From: Holothuria scabra
Lineage: Eukaryota; Echinodermata; Holothuroidea; Aspidochirotida; Holothuriidae
Reading direction: 5' to 3'
Assembly (NCBI GenBank): GCA_037179385.1
Contig: CM074185.1
Coordinates: forward strand, 53,943,000 to 54,006,999
DNA: 64,000 nt
In this document: in pieces, positions 52,893 through 64,000 of the stretch
How positions within the stretch are numbered: the first letter of the stretch is position 1
How the letters are laid out: the number at the start of each line of letters is the position of its first letter
Position numbers and translations under genes: made by a program
The notes under the pieces: model-generated
What the model saw: the letters and a program-made list of their open reading frames with translations, nothing else
Told to the model about the DNA's origin: nothing
Databases searched by the model: none

Positions 52893-53501
52893 AATTGGTA
52901 GCAGAGCTAGGTTTATAGTGAACATGAAATTCTGTTTATTAAATTGAGCCAGTGAAGAAGCTTCTAAATTGGAGGGTTCAAAAAAAAATTCTACGGAGCA
53001 ATCAACAACAAGGTGCAACCAAACAACTTAAAACTGCGACGGGGAGTTGCCTTCAACAAAGTGATGTGAAATTGTCATCAGGTGAACAATAAGTTGACAA
53101 TACAAAAGTGGTGTTTCTAACGATAATCACATAAAATTAAGAAATGTGATAAAAAGAAGTGCTTGGACTGAGTTAAAATATAAATATGAGGAATGAGGAG
53201 TCCAGGTAATTCGCTGAATTACTTAACCAACATCCAGTATAATAAAGAAGATTTTGACTTTGGGAGCAAAAAATAAAGAACGTTGCGGAATTTTTACATC
53301 TTAGCAACTGAGCGTTGTACTGAATAAACCAACAAAATGGCAGATAAACAAAGTTTTGAACAAATAAAAAGACAAAGGAGAAACCAAAAAGGACATTTGA
53401 CACAAATCCTTAAATCCCTGAGGACTGAGTGTAAGAATGAAAAGAAGGACTTGCAACTTCTTTAAACATTATCTAGGAAGTCAGAAGAATTGTTCCAATG
53501 A

Positions 53502-54359
53502 GTGGAAGAGTTTCACCAGATGCTGGTTGACGTAATCGAAAAGGATGAAGATTTCACTGCTGAGGAGATCTGGATGGAAGTTTGTGAAGCAGAATTCCAG
53601 GAAGTACATCAGGCAGTAAAAACGGTGATGGAAGAATGTGAACAACAATCAGAAACAAATATTGAAGCAAGCCAATTAGTGCCAGAAGATCAGAACGGAA
53701 CAAAAGACGAGCAATTAAGTGAAACCAGTGAACAAGCGGTGAACTCTGTATTATGTGAAGAAAGTAAAAGTACAGTAGTATCAGCAAATGATGGCTTTGA
53801 AATTAGCTTTAGAGTTACCAAAAGCAGAGGTGCAGGAATTCTATGGAGATCCTGGTGATTATTGGACCTTTATATCTAATTTTCAAACAAATGTAGGATC
53901 AAAACTAAAAACAAATGAAGGTAAGCTGAAGTACCTTTTGCAATTTTGTAAAGGCAAGGCAAAATCATGCATTGAAAGTTGTACATTAATAGGTGCTGAT
54001 GGCTTTGAACGAGCCCTAGAGATCTTAAAAAAGCAGCATGGTCAGCCACATTGCTTAAGAGAAAGCAAATAAGTGCTGGGGATAGTGATGAATTATGGTC
54101 CTTAGTTTCTGTGATGAAAAAGTGTCACATTACTCTCACCAAAATGGGGTATATCAGTGACCTTACTAGTACAGCCAACCTCTTAAAAATACAAAGCTTA
54201 TTGCCAAGATATAATCAAGCAAAATGGGAGAAGATCGCTCATGACATTTTAACAGAAAGGGAGCCGACACTTGCCGACATACTTAAATTCTTAGAAGACC
54301 AGGCTGAGGTTAGTGGTACTATGTTTGGGAGACAAACAGAAGTGGATTATAAAGCTTAG
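53502..54359 (+). pseudogene. BEL/Pao gag-like region (DUF1759 type)
   Basis: Three overlapping frames (53502-53858, 53788-54072, 54051-54359) cover the region. The second has LELPKAEVQEFYGDPGDYW, KLKYLLQFCKGKAKSCIE and FERALEILKKQHG, the usual signature of the Pao gag. The start is acidic and glutamate-rich. Frameshifts near 53800 and 54055 break it. Confidence 0.85.
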
Positions 54360-54435
54360 GGTATAGAGACTAAGTTAGAAGTAAAGTCACACAGAGTATA
54401 TCAAAGCAGTACTGAAAGGAAAGGCTCAAAACATA

Positions 54436-54655
54436 GTGTGCCAAAATGTGTTTGTTGTGGTGGTTCTCACAGGCTATGGGAGTGCAAAACGTTCAGAGGA
54501 ATGGGTGTATCTGAATGATGGGACTTGGCTAGTAAGTCAAGACTATGTTTTAAATGCTTCGGGAATCACAGAGCCACTAATTGTTCGAGGGAAATGCTGT
54601 GTGGTATTAGTGGTTGTACAAGTGATCATAATAGGTTACTACATAAAGTAAAAAA
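54436..54655 (+). pseudogene. BEL/Pao zinc knuckles
   Basis: CVCCGGSHRLWEC at about 54442-54480 and, in another frame, RLCFKCFGNHRATNC at about 54541-54585 followed by CGISGC and HNRLLH. Two C-x2-C-x3/4-H-x4-C knuckles and the C..C..H..LLH tail are typical of this superfamily. Confidence 0.85.
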
Positions 54656-54761
54656 AGTCTAATCAGTCCTCTCTAAATCAAACTGAAGTTGTCCATAATA
54701 CTCCCACTGAAGGGGAGCATAGTGCGGCTAGTCATTTTCTTCCACGGAAGGGAAGGAAGGG

Positions 54762-55265
54762 ATGGTCATGCACAGTGAAACCTTTTTAAGCGACCGGCAA
54801 ACAATTTCATGGCGCACTGTACCTGTGGTAGTAAGAAACGGTGGGGAAACTATAACAGTAAATGCTATGCTAGATGACTGCAGTAATCAAAGTTACGTAA
54901 ATGCTGATTTGTGTGAGGAATTGGGGCTAACAGGAGAAGAAAATGAGGTAGTAGCTAACTTGTTAAATGGGAAGAGGAAAAATTCCTCACAAGGCCTGTA
55001 ACATTTAATCTCTCTGCACTAGATAGGTCCCAACAGTACACAGTCGTTAACGATTAAAAAGGTAACAGGAAAACTAGTGCCAACCGAGTGGAAGACAATA
55101 AGTAAGGACTGGGAACACCTAAAGGATATCAAATTCCCAGAAGTAGCAAAGAACAAAAAAATTGATATTTTATTGGGGACTGACCATCCCCACCTCTATC
55201 GATGTTTGGAAGAAAGGTATGGGGTACGTGGAGAACCCATAGCTAGGATGACAACACTTGCATAG
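54762..55265 (+). pseudogene. BEL/Pao aspartic protease and linker
   Basis: The frame 54762-55001 has a VNAMLDDCSNQSYV segment in place of the usual D-S/T-G active-site loop; the family often varies here (DxCS or DSGS). The frame 55077-55265 has DWEHLKDIKFPEV, DILLGTDHPHLYR and GEPIARMT, the conserved stretch that links protease to RT in Pao elements. Confidence 0.8.
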
Positions 55266-55442
55266 GCAAGGTTAACAAGACCTTTAGAAAAACTAATTTG
55301 TCACTTCACGCTAACACATACAAGGCAATTGTTAACATGACAGATATATTAGGGGACAGGGATATTAGAAAAGTTTTGGGAAGTTGACAACTCTGGGATT
55401 GAAGGTGAGGGTAGTTTCCACACTACTGAGGAAAAAATAGCA

Positions 55443-56216
55443 ATGGATACGGTCTTAAATTACATGTCTCAGGTTCAAGATGGGAAATATCAAATAAAAC
55501 TTCCGTGGAAGGAAAACAAGCAAGAATCGTTGGAGCAGAGTAAGAACAGCCACAGTCTTGCTCTAAAAAGATTAGATAACTTGGAGAAGAAATTAAACAA
55601 AGATAGAGAACTGGAGGATGCCTATAAAAAGGTGATTGAAGATTATTTGGAAAAGCAATACGTGAGAAAAGTAGACGCTAATGAAGAAAAACCCGAACAA
55701 GAATGGTATCTACCACATTTTCCTGTAGTGAGATTACACAGAGAAACAACTAAAGTGAGAATAGTCTTTGATGCCTCTGCAGAAAGCGGTGGGGTTTCTT
55801 TGAATGATCTAATGTATTCCGGACCAAAGTTACAAAATGACCTTTTCGATGTTTTGTTAAGATTTAGAAGAGAAAATATTGGCGTAATTTGCGACATTTC
55901 TGAAATGTTCTTACAGATAAAAATAGCACCTGAGGAAAGATCTATGTTTTGTTTCCTTTGGAGAGATCTTGATCAGGACAGGGAACCTGAAATTTATGAA
56001 TTTAATCGTTTGGTGTTTGGCACTAATGCAGCACCATTTATATCACAAACTGTCAGTCAGCAAACCCCAAAAATCATGCACAAGAGTTTCCAATTGCCTC
56101 AGAATCAATCCTTCAAAGTACATACATGGATGATTGTATGGACTCTGTTAGCAGTGATTCTGAAGGTATCAAATTGTATCATGAGTTGTCTGAGTTGTGG
56201 ACCAGGGCGGGAATGA
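55443..56216 (+). pseudogene. BEL/Pao reverse transcriptase
   Basis: 257 codons with YLPHFPVVRLH, VRIVFDASAESGGVSLND, VICDISEMFLQIKI and VFGTNAAPF. The catalytic YMDD follows at about 56125 but in a different frame, so a frameshift lies just upstream, near 56090. Confidence 0.92.
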
Positions 56217-56247
56217 GTCCTAGAAAAGGCTGTCCAATTCAACAAAT

Positions 56248-56980
56248 GTGATGGCGGAAATCCCTGAAGAACATAGGGCTAAGGAATTAAAATTAACAGA
56301 AACCCAATGGCCATCAGTGAAAACACTGGGGTTAACCTGGATGGCTGACCAGGATTTATTTGTTTTTAAAGGGCCTGAGAGGAGTATTACACACGGAAAG
56401 TTCACAAAAAGAAGCATATTAAATCAAATAGCTAGTCTATTTCACCCCTTGGGATTTTTTGCTCCTGTAATCACCACCGCAAAGATATTGATGGGCTTGC
56501 GGAATCCCATGAGATGAGCCAGTGTCAGAACCCATTGTAAAAAGTGTTGAGAAATGGGTAAATGAATTAGAAGAGCTTGAAGGAGGTGAAATTCCCAGAT
56601 GTATGGGGTATTCAAGGGAAGAAATAGAGATTGACATTTTTGTAGATGCTTCAAAGGATGCTTATGGAGCTGTAGCAAATACAAGATCAAAGTATCAAGG
56701 TCAAACTGGAGTGAAATTAATCTCACCTAAAACAAAAGTGGCTCCGTTAAAATCAGTGAGCATACCGAGACTTGAGCTCATGGGGGCCATAATAGGGCTG
56801 AAACTTGAGAAGTCAATAACAAAGGTTTTAAGGCATGAGTTAAAAGAGGTAATATTTTGGTATGACAGTAGTAATGTTTTATGGTGGATAAGGGGCAGAA
56901 GCAGGTCATTCAAGCCATTTGTGGAGAAATTCAAAATTTGTCTAATCCTGCACAGTGGAGATATGTACCCACTAAGTTAA
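56248..56980 (+). pseudogene. BEL/Pao RT connection and RNase H
   Basis: 56248-56517 reads LGLTWMADQDLFVF and ILNQIASLFHPLGFFAPV, the usual RT-RNase H link. 56522-56980 reads IDIFVDASKDAYGAV, VAPLKSVSIPRLELMGA and VIFWYDSSNVLWWIRG, matching the Pao RNase H with its catalytic D and E. Confidence 0.9.
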
Positions 56981-56984
56981 ATCC

Positions 56985-57820
56985 CGCTGATATTTCATCT
57001 CGAGGGAGTACTGTAACAAAACTGAAAGAAGACAAACCATGGTGGAACAGCTCAGACTTTCTACAGAAAGAACATGGGGATTGGCCGGTAAACAAAGTTG
57101 GAAGTGGTGAAACAGCTTCAGTTGAACAAAAGCAGTGGGTTACAATGTTACAGTTGACTTACCATTAAATTCGAGTTTGGATTTTAGATTAAATTGTACG
57201 AAATTTTCCAGTTGGCAGAAATTTACTTGAGTATTATCCTATGTTTGTAGATGGCGATTTATACCACCACTGACACCTCATTTCAGTGGCGCACACGAGA
57301 GCTTAACAATATCTGCAAAGCGAGCAATCTATGCCACTTTAGGTAATGTGGATATTTGTGATGAGGAATTGCATTCTGCGTTCCTAAGAGCAGAGGGGAG
57401 GTTGAATTCTTGACCCCTCACTTACATCTCTGCCTCGCCTAAGGATTTAATTGCACTACCACCAAATCATTTTCTTCATGGGTCTATGGGGGTCAATTTG
57501 CCTCAGTGGAAGTACTTGATGGCACAAAAAGTAACTTAAGAAAAAGGTGGCGCCATGTCCAAGAATTGATGAGACATTTTTGGAATAGGTGATTGAAAGA
57601 ATGGTTACCATCTCTTAAACTGGCGAAAAAAGTGGACACAACAAAAACCGGATTTAAAAGTAAATGATTTGGTGCTAACAATTGAAAAATACACAGTGCG
57701 AGGGCAGTGGCCATTGAGCAGAATTATTGAGGTGTATCCTGGGCAAGATGAACATGTAAGGATAGTTAAAGTAAGAACAAAGAGGGGAGATTTAATAAGG
57801 AATATAACAAAAGTAAATTG
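56985..57820 (+). pseudogene. BEL/Pao integrase remnant
   Basis: ICGEIQNLSNPAQWRYVPTK and LNPADISSRG (56900-57010) are the pre-integrase part. After about 57175 most of the DDE core is gone. 57275-57410 keeps HFSGAHESL, TLGNVDICDEELHSAF and LRAEGRLNS. 57530-57820 keeps the C-terminal domain in changing frames (RIDETFLE, then VNDLVLTIEKYTVRGQWPLS, RIIEVYPG). The mutated core cannot be functional. Confidence 0.8.
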
Positions 57821-57829
57821 TTAAATAAA

Positions 57830-58680
57830 AGATGAATGGGATTTAGTAATTTTGAATTCATTATGTCCTGAAGTCCAAATGCTGTCACTAAAATCAACCA
57901 ACCAAAGTAATGCCTAACCAAACAATATAATTAGTTTCTACCAAGGCCATCGAAGAACTTGTCAATGTTTAAAATGGGAGAAAGTGATTTATTTTAAGTG
58001 TTATTGTCATATCAGATGCATGGTCAATTCAAATGATTTATACTATATATATCGGAATTCGTTTTGTCATATTTTACTTGATACTTGCTGCTTCATTGCT
58101 TGTTGGAAAAGAAATGCCAACTTTTCCCCTTCCAACACACACAAACACACATGTATGTGCACACTCACACACATGGAGAAGCACTGTACCAAAATTAAAA
58201 ATCACTTTCTATTTGCAACACTGATCTAGAACACATTTACCAATTGGTCATCCCAGCTATAGATATCTAACAGGTTGTTTATCATCATTGAGGAAGCTAT
58301 GCAGTCACTCCAAACTGAATCAGTTTCCTGGAAATCCTTATTCATGTATAGCCCTTTTAAATTACACAACATTTGTTCATTGAACTTAATGCAAAGTATT
58401 TTGCATTAAAATGAAATGTATGCATTTTAACCTCTTGTTTGCATTTAAAATGATACATTTATCCTCCAAAACATTTCAAAAGATGCTTACGATAGAGGTA
58501 CTGTAGGACAAAAAATAACATTTAGCTCCGAATAGTTCGGCTGTTAAAGTAAGGTTGGAGCAAATACTTCTTTCTTTGTAACTATTACGTACAGAAAAAG
58601 AATCCTGCTTCAATATTTTTCATGCAAATATGATTCCATCAGAAACTAAAAAAAGAGGAGGATACAGGGACAAGGGGGGA
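57830..58680. other. Intergenic, nothing recognised
   Basis: ACACACAAACACACATGTATGTGC near 58136-58160 is a small CA-rich tract. No gene. Confidence 0.5.
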
Positions 58681-58870
58681 TTATAAAAACCTCAAGTCCA
58701 AATTGATGCAATCCTTTAATAGCCAAACTTACATGTAGGATCGGCAGGACAAAACGTGCTTGAAGGCCCTATAAAGTGTAATGTTATCTGATGGGTTTAA
58801 AAGGTTATCCATTTACAGTATGTAAGTTTGAAAATTGCTGCAAAAGTGTCCTCTTCTAAAGAAGACACAA
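58680..58870 (+). repeat. Dispersed repeat N, copy 2 (no MITE)
   Basis: Matches 49285-49765 without the 306-bp MITE, reading CGTGCTTGAAGGCCCTATAA across the insertion point. Confidence 0.7.
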
Positions 58871-59009
58871 AAGAAACTGATATTTTTTATTTTCATGAAT
58901 AGAATATGGAGGTATTTTACCCTCTTTCTTCTGGAAAGGGGGACAAATCCCTGCCCCCAATTTCCCTCTTTGCAAGCACTCCTGAGTAGGGTTACAGGTA
59001 AAGTTAGTT

Positions 59010-59165
59010 AATTAGATGGAGTTTTACAGCCCCCTTTCCAACCAATTGGTTCAATTTGAGCTGGCCACTGCCTTTTTTCCAGTTGTGACTCACTGGCTGG
59101 TTTTCCCTACTCCATTGCTTATGATGAGCACCAAGTACAATGGCAGTAGGTTCTGCTACATGTAA
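59010..59165 (-). mobile_element. SINE A, partial copy
   Basis: TTTCCAACCAATTGGTTCAA, TGGCCACTGCCTTTTTTCCA and TTGTGACTCACTGGCTGG match the full copy at 59487-59718; the tRNA-like end is missing. Confidence 0.75.
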
Positions 59166-59486
59166 AACAATGGTACATTTTTCAATGACCTTCTATGTGT
59201 TCTTTCAAAATAATTATGCAAATCCACTTGAGGTGTAGGCTTATACCCTTCAGTGTTCTGTAATCTGCTTTCTTTGCTCCTCCCAGGCATGGTGGTTGCC
59301 ATGGATACCATCTTCATCTGGACAGCTGTTAAGTTCACATTAAGCTCCATCAAGCCAAATCAGCACCAGAACACCCGATGATTAGTTTCTTCATCAGTTC
59401 TTCTCAATCTGAGAATTATCCTGCAAAAGGATGATAACCTTCTTCAAAGATTACAAGTTTAATCACTTTTGTCTCACTTGAGGATA

Positions 59487-59718
59487 GTTAAGTAGTTAGG
59501 GTTTACAACCCAATTTCCAACAAATTGGTTCAAGTCAAGTCTGCGGCCTTTTTTCCAGTTGTGACACACTGGCTTGTTTTCCCTATTTCATTGCTTATGC
59601 TGGGCACCAACCACAATAACAGTAGGTTCAATTTTAAAGTCTTCAGTATGACCTGGCCAGGACTCAAACTCCAAACCTCCCAAGTGCAAGTCAGATTCTC
59701 TAACCATGCAGTCGGTCA
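59487..59718 (-). mobile_element. SINE A, full-length tRNA-derived copy with 15-bp duplication
   Basis: Read on the minus strand from 59718 it has a tRNA-like head: ATGGTTAGAGAATC (A-box like) and GGAGTTTGAGTCCTGG (B-box like), then a unique body containing CACAACTGGAAAAAAGGCCG and AATTTGTTGGAAATTGGG, and ends AACTACTTAAC. It is flanked by perfect TCTCACTTGAGGATA repeats (59472-59486 and 59719-59733). The internal promoter is for RNA polymerase III in the family. Confidence 0.88.
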
Positions 59719-59734
59719 TCTCACTTGAGGATAA

Positions 59735-62700
59735 AACCTACAAAACAGAAAAGAGTAGCTGAACAGCTACCATCAAATCCCTTCCCTACACTGTACAATA
59801 GCCTGAACTTGAGAGTACACATTTCCAGATTACGAAGGGCATACTTCAAAAAAATCTGTGACACCATTGTTTCAAGACATCTCTGACCAGCTGACCTTTC
59901 ATAACCTGTTACTTATATAATTTGCTGCTTATGTTATACTGACCACTGAACAAATTTACCAACCTACCAACAAGTATCACTAATCATAAATACATCACAT
60001 TCAAAAGTAGTGCAAGAATTGATAATACCAAACCTTTGTTCAACTTTCAAATCTTTCATCAAAATTACTGGTCTTCCAATTGACATCTTGACTTTCTACA
60101 AAATTTTGCTTCCAACTGTCGTAATTTGCAGTTGGTTACCATGAAATGTTCCCCAAATAATGAAATCTTTTACTATACCTCAGTGAGAATTCAGGAGTGC
60201 TGTATGATGGCTTCATCCCATGGTCCATGAATATTGCTGGTGATACAACAAAGTCACAAATACTTTTAAACCATACTCAAAACACAACAGGGAAGCATCA
60301 TATATAGCTAGTACTGAAATTATAGGACTCAGATCTCTACCCACTGATAATTATCTCCACACTGGTTTTAAAATTGTTTTTGATATAAACTTTCACTGTC
60401 ACTTCTGTTCATGTATGTCATTGCTTGAAGCAGCAAATGCTTATACTGATCTCAAAATGGGATTTCAGCCATTAGATCCATAGGTAGCCGATTTTAAGTT
60501 TCTTTTAAACCACATCACTGTTATTTTATCTCTATTGCCTCCCTTGCAAAGACCAGAGTCCAGAAATTAACAGTACATCTTCTTCAGATACATTATGCTC
60601 TTTAAACTGCAAGAGTTTACAGACAATACCTTTTGTTATGAACAGGCTAGGTGTAACCATATAGTTAGTTACGTGATGAGTAACAAGGTAAGCAGCTCAA
60701 GTGCAAGATTGTAAAGAGGAAGAGCACTATTCCAATGTGGAGAACCTGCCCTGGCAGACAAACGGCAGGTTTTTGGAAGCTACTGTACCTTACTCTAATA
60801 GGGAAGAACTTGGGACGCAGACACATACCTCTAATACTCAACAATGAAGGTCATTGTTCAGGATGGGGATGTACCAGCAGGACTTAAGAAACTTTCAATG
60901 CAATGGGATGGAGGTGTATGCTAATACATGTACACTGGAGAGACATGCCAAGGGTGCATGTATGTAGTAACCAACTGTTGAAAATCAATTATAAATTGAC
61001 ACCGTGGCTCTTTTGCTTGCAACATTGATTCTTCACACCTTTTTTTCACAATCCCAATTGTGAACAGGAAATACACCATTAATATACAACTGTAAAAATC
61101 TATTCCCCTTCTTCTGTGCCAACAAACACAACCTTCAACATCCATAATCTCCCATAGACTGCCAGACTTTAAATTAAGGTTGGGGTCTAACTTTCAATCC
61201 CATGGAATCCTGACTTCCAAAACACCCAACTGCCGCTGCATGCACATTTAATACTCTTTATAACTTGGAACAAACAGAAGTGTCTTTCTCAAGATACATT
61301 TGATAATGCCCTCTCTATCCCTATTTCTCTTCTAATACCCATCAATTCTGCTGTCATCCTCTTGCTTCTCCCTAAATCCTATATTTTTTACTATTTTCCA
61401 CCTGTCCCTTAATTCTCCTGTTCCCAACCTCAGCAAAATTTACCATTCACTTGGGCGATTTGAACAACAAGAAGACCATTAACTGGCCATGGTCACACTA
61501 CAACAAATTCGAATGGGATTCCTATCCGATTTTTGGGGGTCTTTGTTACAATCTTCCCCATCTGTCTTCGAAAAGAGCCAAAAATTTTCCTACCTGTGTA
61601 AATATATGCTTTGCATCTGATGTCCATGAAAATTAAATGTCAACTTATTTTTTGTAATGTCCCATCAACATACATTTTTTATCCAACGGCATAGTTCCAT
61701 AAAACCTGTCGATCATTGTAACATCACAAAATTATTAGCAAAAAGTTAATTTTCATAGGCCTGAAAATTTGCTCTTCCCCACCAGAGATGGAGAAGATTT
61801 TCACAAAAACTCACAAAAATTGGATTGGAATCAAATCTGAACTTACTGTAGTGAAACCACAGCTTGACTGTTCAAATGTGGTGCGAGGCTCGTGTTCAGA
61901 CCTGTTACAACACTTACTTCTTGTAATGCTGAAGGTTGACAAGCCAAAGAGGTACTGCATAGGTGATGACAAAATGCGAGATGAGAAAGAAAATTGCCCC
62001 CATAGTGTGTACTACAGAAAGACAGATGCAAGCAACTAAAAAGCTGGACCAAGTCACAACATGCTGGGAGTTGGGGAAATGAAGCTGTTAAAAAGAGAGA
62101 AAACATGGGAAAAAGAGGTTTGAAAACAATTCATAATTGACATTCACATGAAAATATTTTTACCACATATTTGATCTCATACTTTAAATGTTCACCACCT
62201 GTACTGATTGTGATCACTGGGCTGTTCAGAATATTCAGTAGAAGCACAATGGGTAAAGAGTAATCTGCTGACTTGCTGGGGACTAGGAAAAGCCACCTGT
62301 GGCTACATGCTTTATTCAGCAAGTTATTTGCTGCCAAATCTTTGGGTAAATGGTTTGAAAAATGCTGATTTCACTATCAAACAGTGGCTGAAAGTGGTTA
62401 AGCTTCTAGGGTAACAAATCTCACCCAGAGTGTAATAACACTGCATTGATACTAGATTTACTTCTTCCTCTACTGAAAGTCCCGATCTGTGTATACAGCG
62501 TGTAACTACAGTATGTGCTTTGAACATGAACAAAACCACAAGTATAGCCCACTACAACAATTAATGTCTTTGGAGAGTTATGAGTATAATTAACAAATGT
62601 TTATTACCTCTAAATGTTCCAAGACAGCAGTGATTTCAAACTGGTACAAATTTAGACCTTACATTATACATTTAATGGACTAGGCCAGCTATCTTTGCCA

Positions 62701-62795
62701 TATGGCTGGCCATGGGTCTTAAAGGGTTTAAGCTGTTATTAGGTATGGAAGAATGTATCTGCAACTAATTTAACTCCATACTCAAAGAAAGCTTT
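59735..62795. other. Intergenic, nothing recognised
   Basis: AT-rich with small frames in both directions. I could not connect any to a conserved exon. Confidence 0.5.
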
Positions 62796-62797
62796 TA

Positions 62798-63595
62798 AAT
62801 GGAAAGGGCACAGTCAATGAGAATCTGATATGATATTGTAATTATCAGGTAAGTGGAACATCTAAGGATTATGTGGAGTTCCTAGGATTTTGTGGGGCTG
62901 CTCCACAAAGCTTCTCATTCTTCAGGGATGATCCTGTCTCGGACCGTGGATAAGAGATTTACTGTAGGGTCCCCTGTAATCTATTGTCTCTCTGCAGATA
63001 TCTTCTAAGCTAGTTTACTAGGTCATGTATGGTAACTTGCATAATCACTTATGTTACATGATGTAATGTTGTTCTATTTTGCTTAAAATAGGCATATGAG
63101 TCATTGAGAGTATGGTATTATAGTTACCCTGAAATAAAAGTTTTTCCTTGAAATTTGTATTTTGTGTGAGAAATTTCTAAAGTTTATTGAAGTCCATGTT
63201 TTTACTGTGTGATGACCTGAGATACAGTAGGGCTACTTGATTGTGGGAAGCTTACACTAACGAAAAGGGCACAGTCAATGAAAAGCTGATAGGATATCCT
63301 GATTTTGTGGCAAGCGGAACCTCTAAGGTTTATGCACATCTCCTGGGATAATGTGGGGCTGTCCCACAAACGAAGCTCCTCCCCAAAATTCAGGGAAGAC
63401 CCTCTCTTTGTACTTGGATTAGAGATTTACTCAGGAGACCCTGTAATCTACTGTTAATATACAAAGGTTATCTGTGCTGGTCCACCAGGTCATGTAACTA
63501 ACTTGCTTTACATCACATGATGTAGTGTTTTATTTTGCCTAAAATGATTACACCAGTCTTTGATAGTATGGCATTATAGTTACCCTGATATAGAA
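62798..63595 (+). repeat. Tandem duplication, two diverged copies, period about 460 bp
   Basis: 62798-63135 and 63262-63595 share AAAGGGCACAGTCAATGA, TGTGGGGCTG, AGAGATTTACT, CCCTGTAATCTA, CACATGATGTA / TACATGATGTA and TTATAGTTACCCTGA in the same order. Noncoding. Confidence 0.85.
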
Positions 63596-63609
63596 CTGCT
63601 AACACTTGA

Positions 63610-63790
63610 ATGTTGTCTTTCCAGCCGTTCGTAAAGGCGACCAAAAGGAAATCAAATTTGAAATTGAACATACTTGAAAATAAATTTAAACTTTGAACTT
63701 GTTATCAAGTTGAATGACACTATATAACACATTCTTCTGGGGGGAGGGGGGGGGGGGGCATTTAATCTCGTGTAACTAACTAACTAACAT
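63610..63790 (+). mobile_element. SINE B copy 3
   Basis: CCGTTCGTAAAGGCGACCAA, ACTTGAAAATAAATTTAAAC, CACTATATAACACATTC, a G run and CATTTAATCTCGTG with a TAACTAACTAAC tail. The best-preserved 3' end of this SINE family in the window. Confidence 0.75.
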
Positions 63791-64000
63791 TAAGGCAGTA
63801 AAGGGAAATGACCTTCTCCATAAAGTTATTCCAGATCTGATGGCAGGTGCTTGGTGCTGCTTCAGTCATCTGCCTATAGCTTCCAGAAGTTTAATATACT
63901 TGAGAAATTTTTAGCCTTAGAAAGCTTAATCATTTGGTATGATTTTGATTTTTCAGTTTAAATGCAACAATTTTACAACAATTCAGCAGGTGTGTTCTCA

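Larger units (their letters stand above)
52649..57830 (+). mobile_element. BEL/Pao LTR retrotransposon, degraded
   Basis: The order is probable 5' LTR, leader, gag, zinc knuckles, aspartic protease, reverse transcriptase, RNase H, remnant integrase, as in BEL/Pao. Many stops and frameshifts break every gene and most of the integrase core is deleted near 57175-57260. The RT wording (VFDASAESGG, LQNDLFDVLLRFR, CDISEMFLQI) is diagnostic for Pao-type rather than Gypsy or Copia. A complete 3' LTR was not found. Confidence 0.9.

Noticed and set aside
59156..59353. Minus-strand frame that could be an exon
   Set aside because: It overlaps a partial SINE at one end and has no convincing family match.
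59640..59718. A genuine tRNA gene on the minus strand
   Set aside because: The box-like words are diverged, the acceptor stem does not pair, and the unit continues into a SINE body flanked by a target duplication.

Overview
This is a piece of an animal nuclear genome. It is AT-rich, its single confident host gene is split by GT-AG introns, and most of the rest is decayed transposons, minisatellites and simple repeats. The mix of CR1/L2-like LINEs, a BEL/Pao LTR element, hAT and TTAA-type MITEs and a tRNA-derived SINE suits a marine invertebrate, perhaps an echinoderm such as a sea cucumber. That placement is inference only; nothing here fixes the species.

The host gene is ALAD (porphobilinogen synthase, second step of haem synthesis), plus strand. 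Eight coding exons lie between 23225 and 40608 with correct splice signals and phases. They encode about 291 residues, including the three-cysteine zinc site and both active-site lysines, and end at a TAA stop. The first roughly 38 residues are not in any exon I could find, so the first coding exon is probably upstream of the window or too short or diverged for me to see.

Layout. 1-16000 is a graveyard of nested transposons: two copies of a hAT-like element (1-1387 and 5995-7581), and two copies of a second element (1608-4677 and about 12742-14510). The first copy of the second element is split by a 1338-bp solo LTR, and the second copy by a 298-bp MITE. There is also a LINE fragment split by a 667-bp solo LTR. 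16970-19690 is a larger LINE copy with endonuclease and reverse transcriptase. 22240-40608 is ALAD; its introns hold a 2.5-kb minisatellite, a second LINE, fold-back elements, a piggyBac-like MITE and a nested SINE/hAT pair. 40847-42976 is a second minisatellite of the same family, just past the ALAD stop. 43000-52600 is mostly featureless, with one fold-back element, one MITE and a local duplication. 52649-57830 is a broken BEL/Pao retrotransposon. 58000-64000 is intergenic, with a full SINE flanked by a 15-bp duplication and a tandem duplication near the end.

The most interesting signals are these. (1) The two minisatellites carry a perfect DR1 nuclear-receptor motif (AGGTCAAAGGTCA) in most or many of their 145/156-bp units, in and just behind a metabolic gene. 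(2) The intron 3' end plus exon start before the seventh visible ALAD exon is duplicated in tandem; this gives a decoy acceptor 105 nt upstream whose in-frame reading ends in TAG exactly at the true acceptor. (3) There are several natural filled/empty-site pairs that date and define the insertions.
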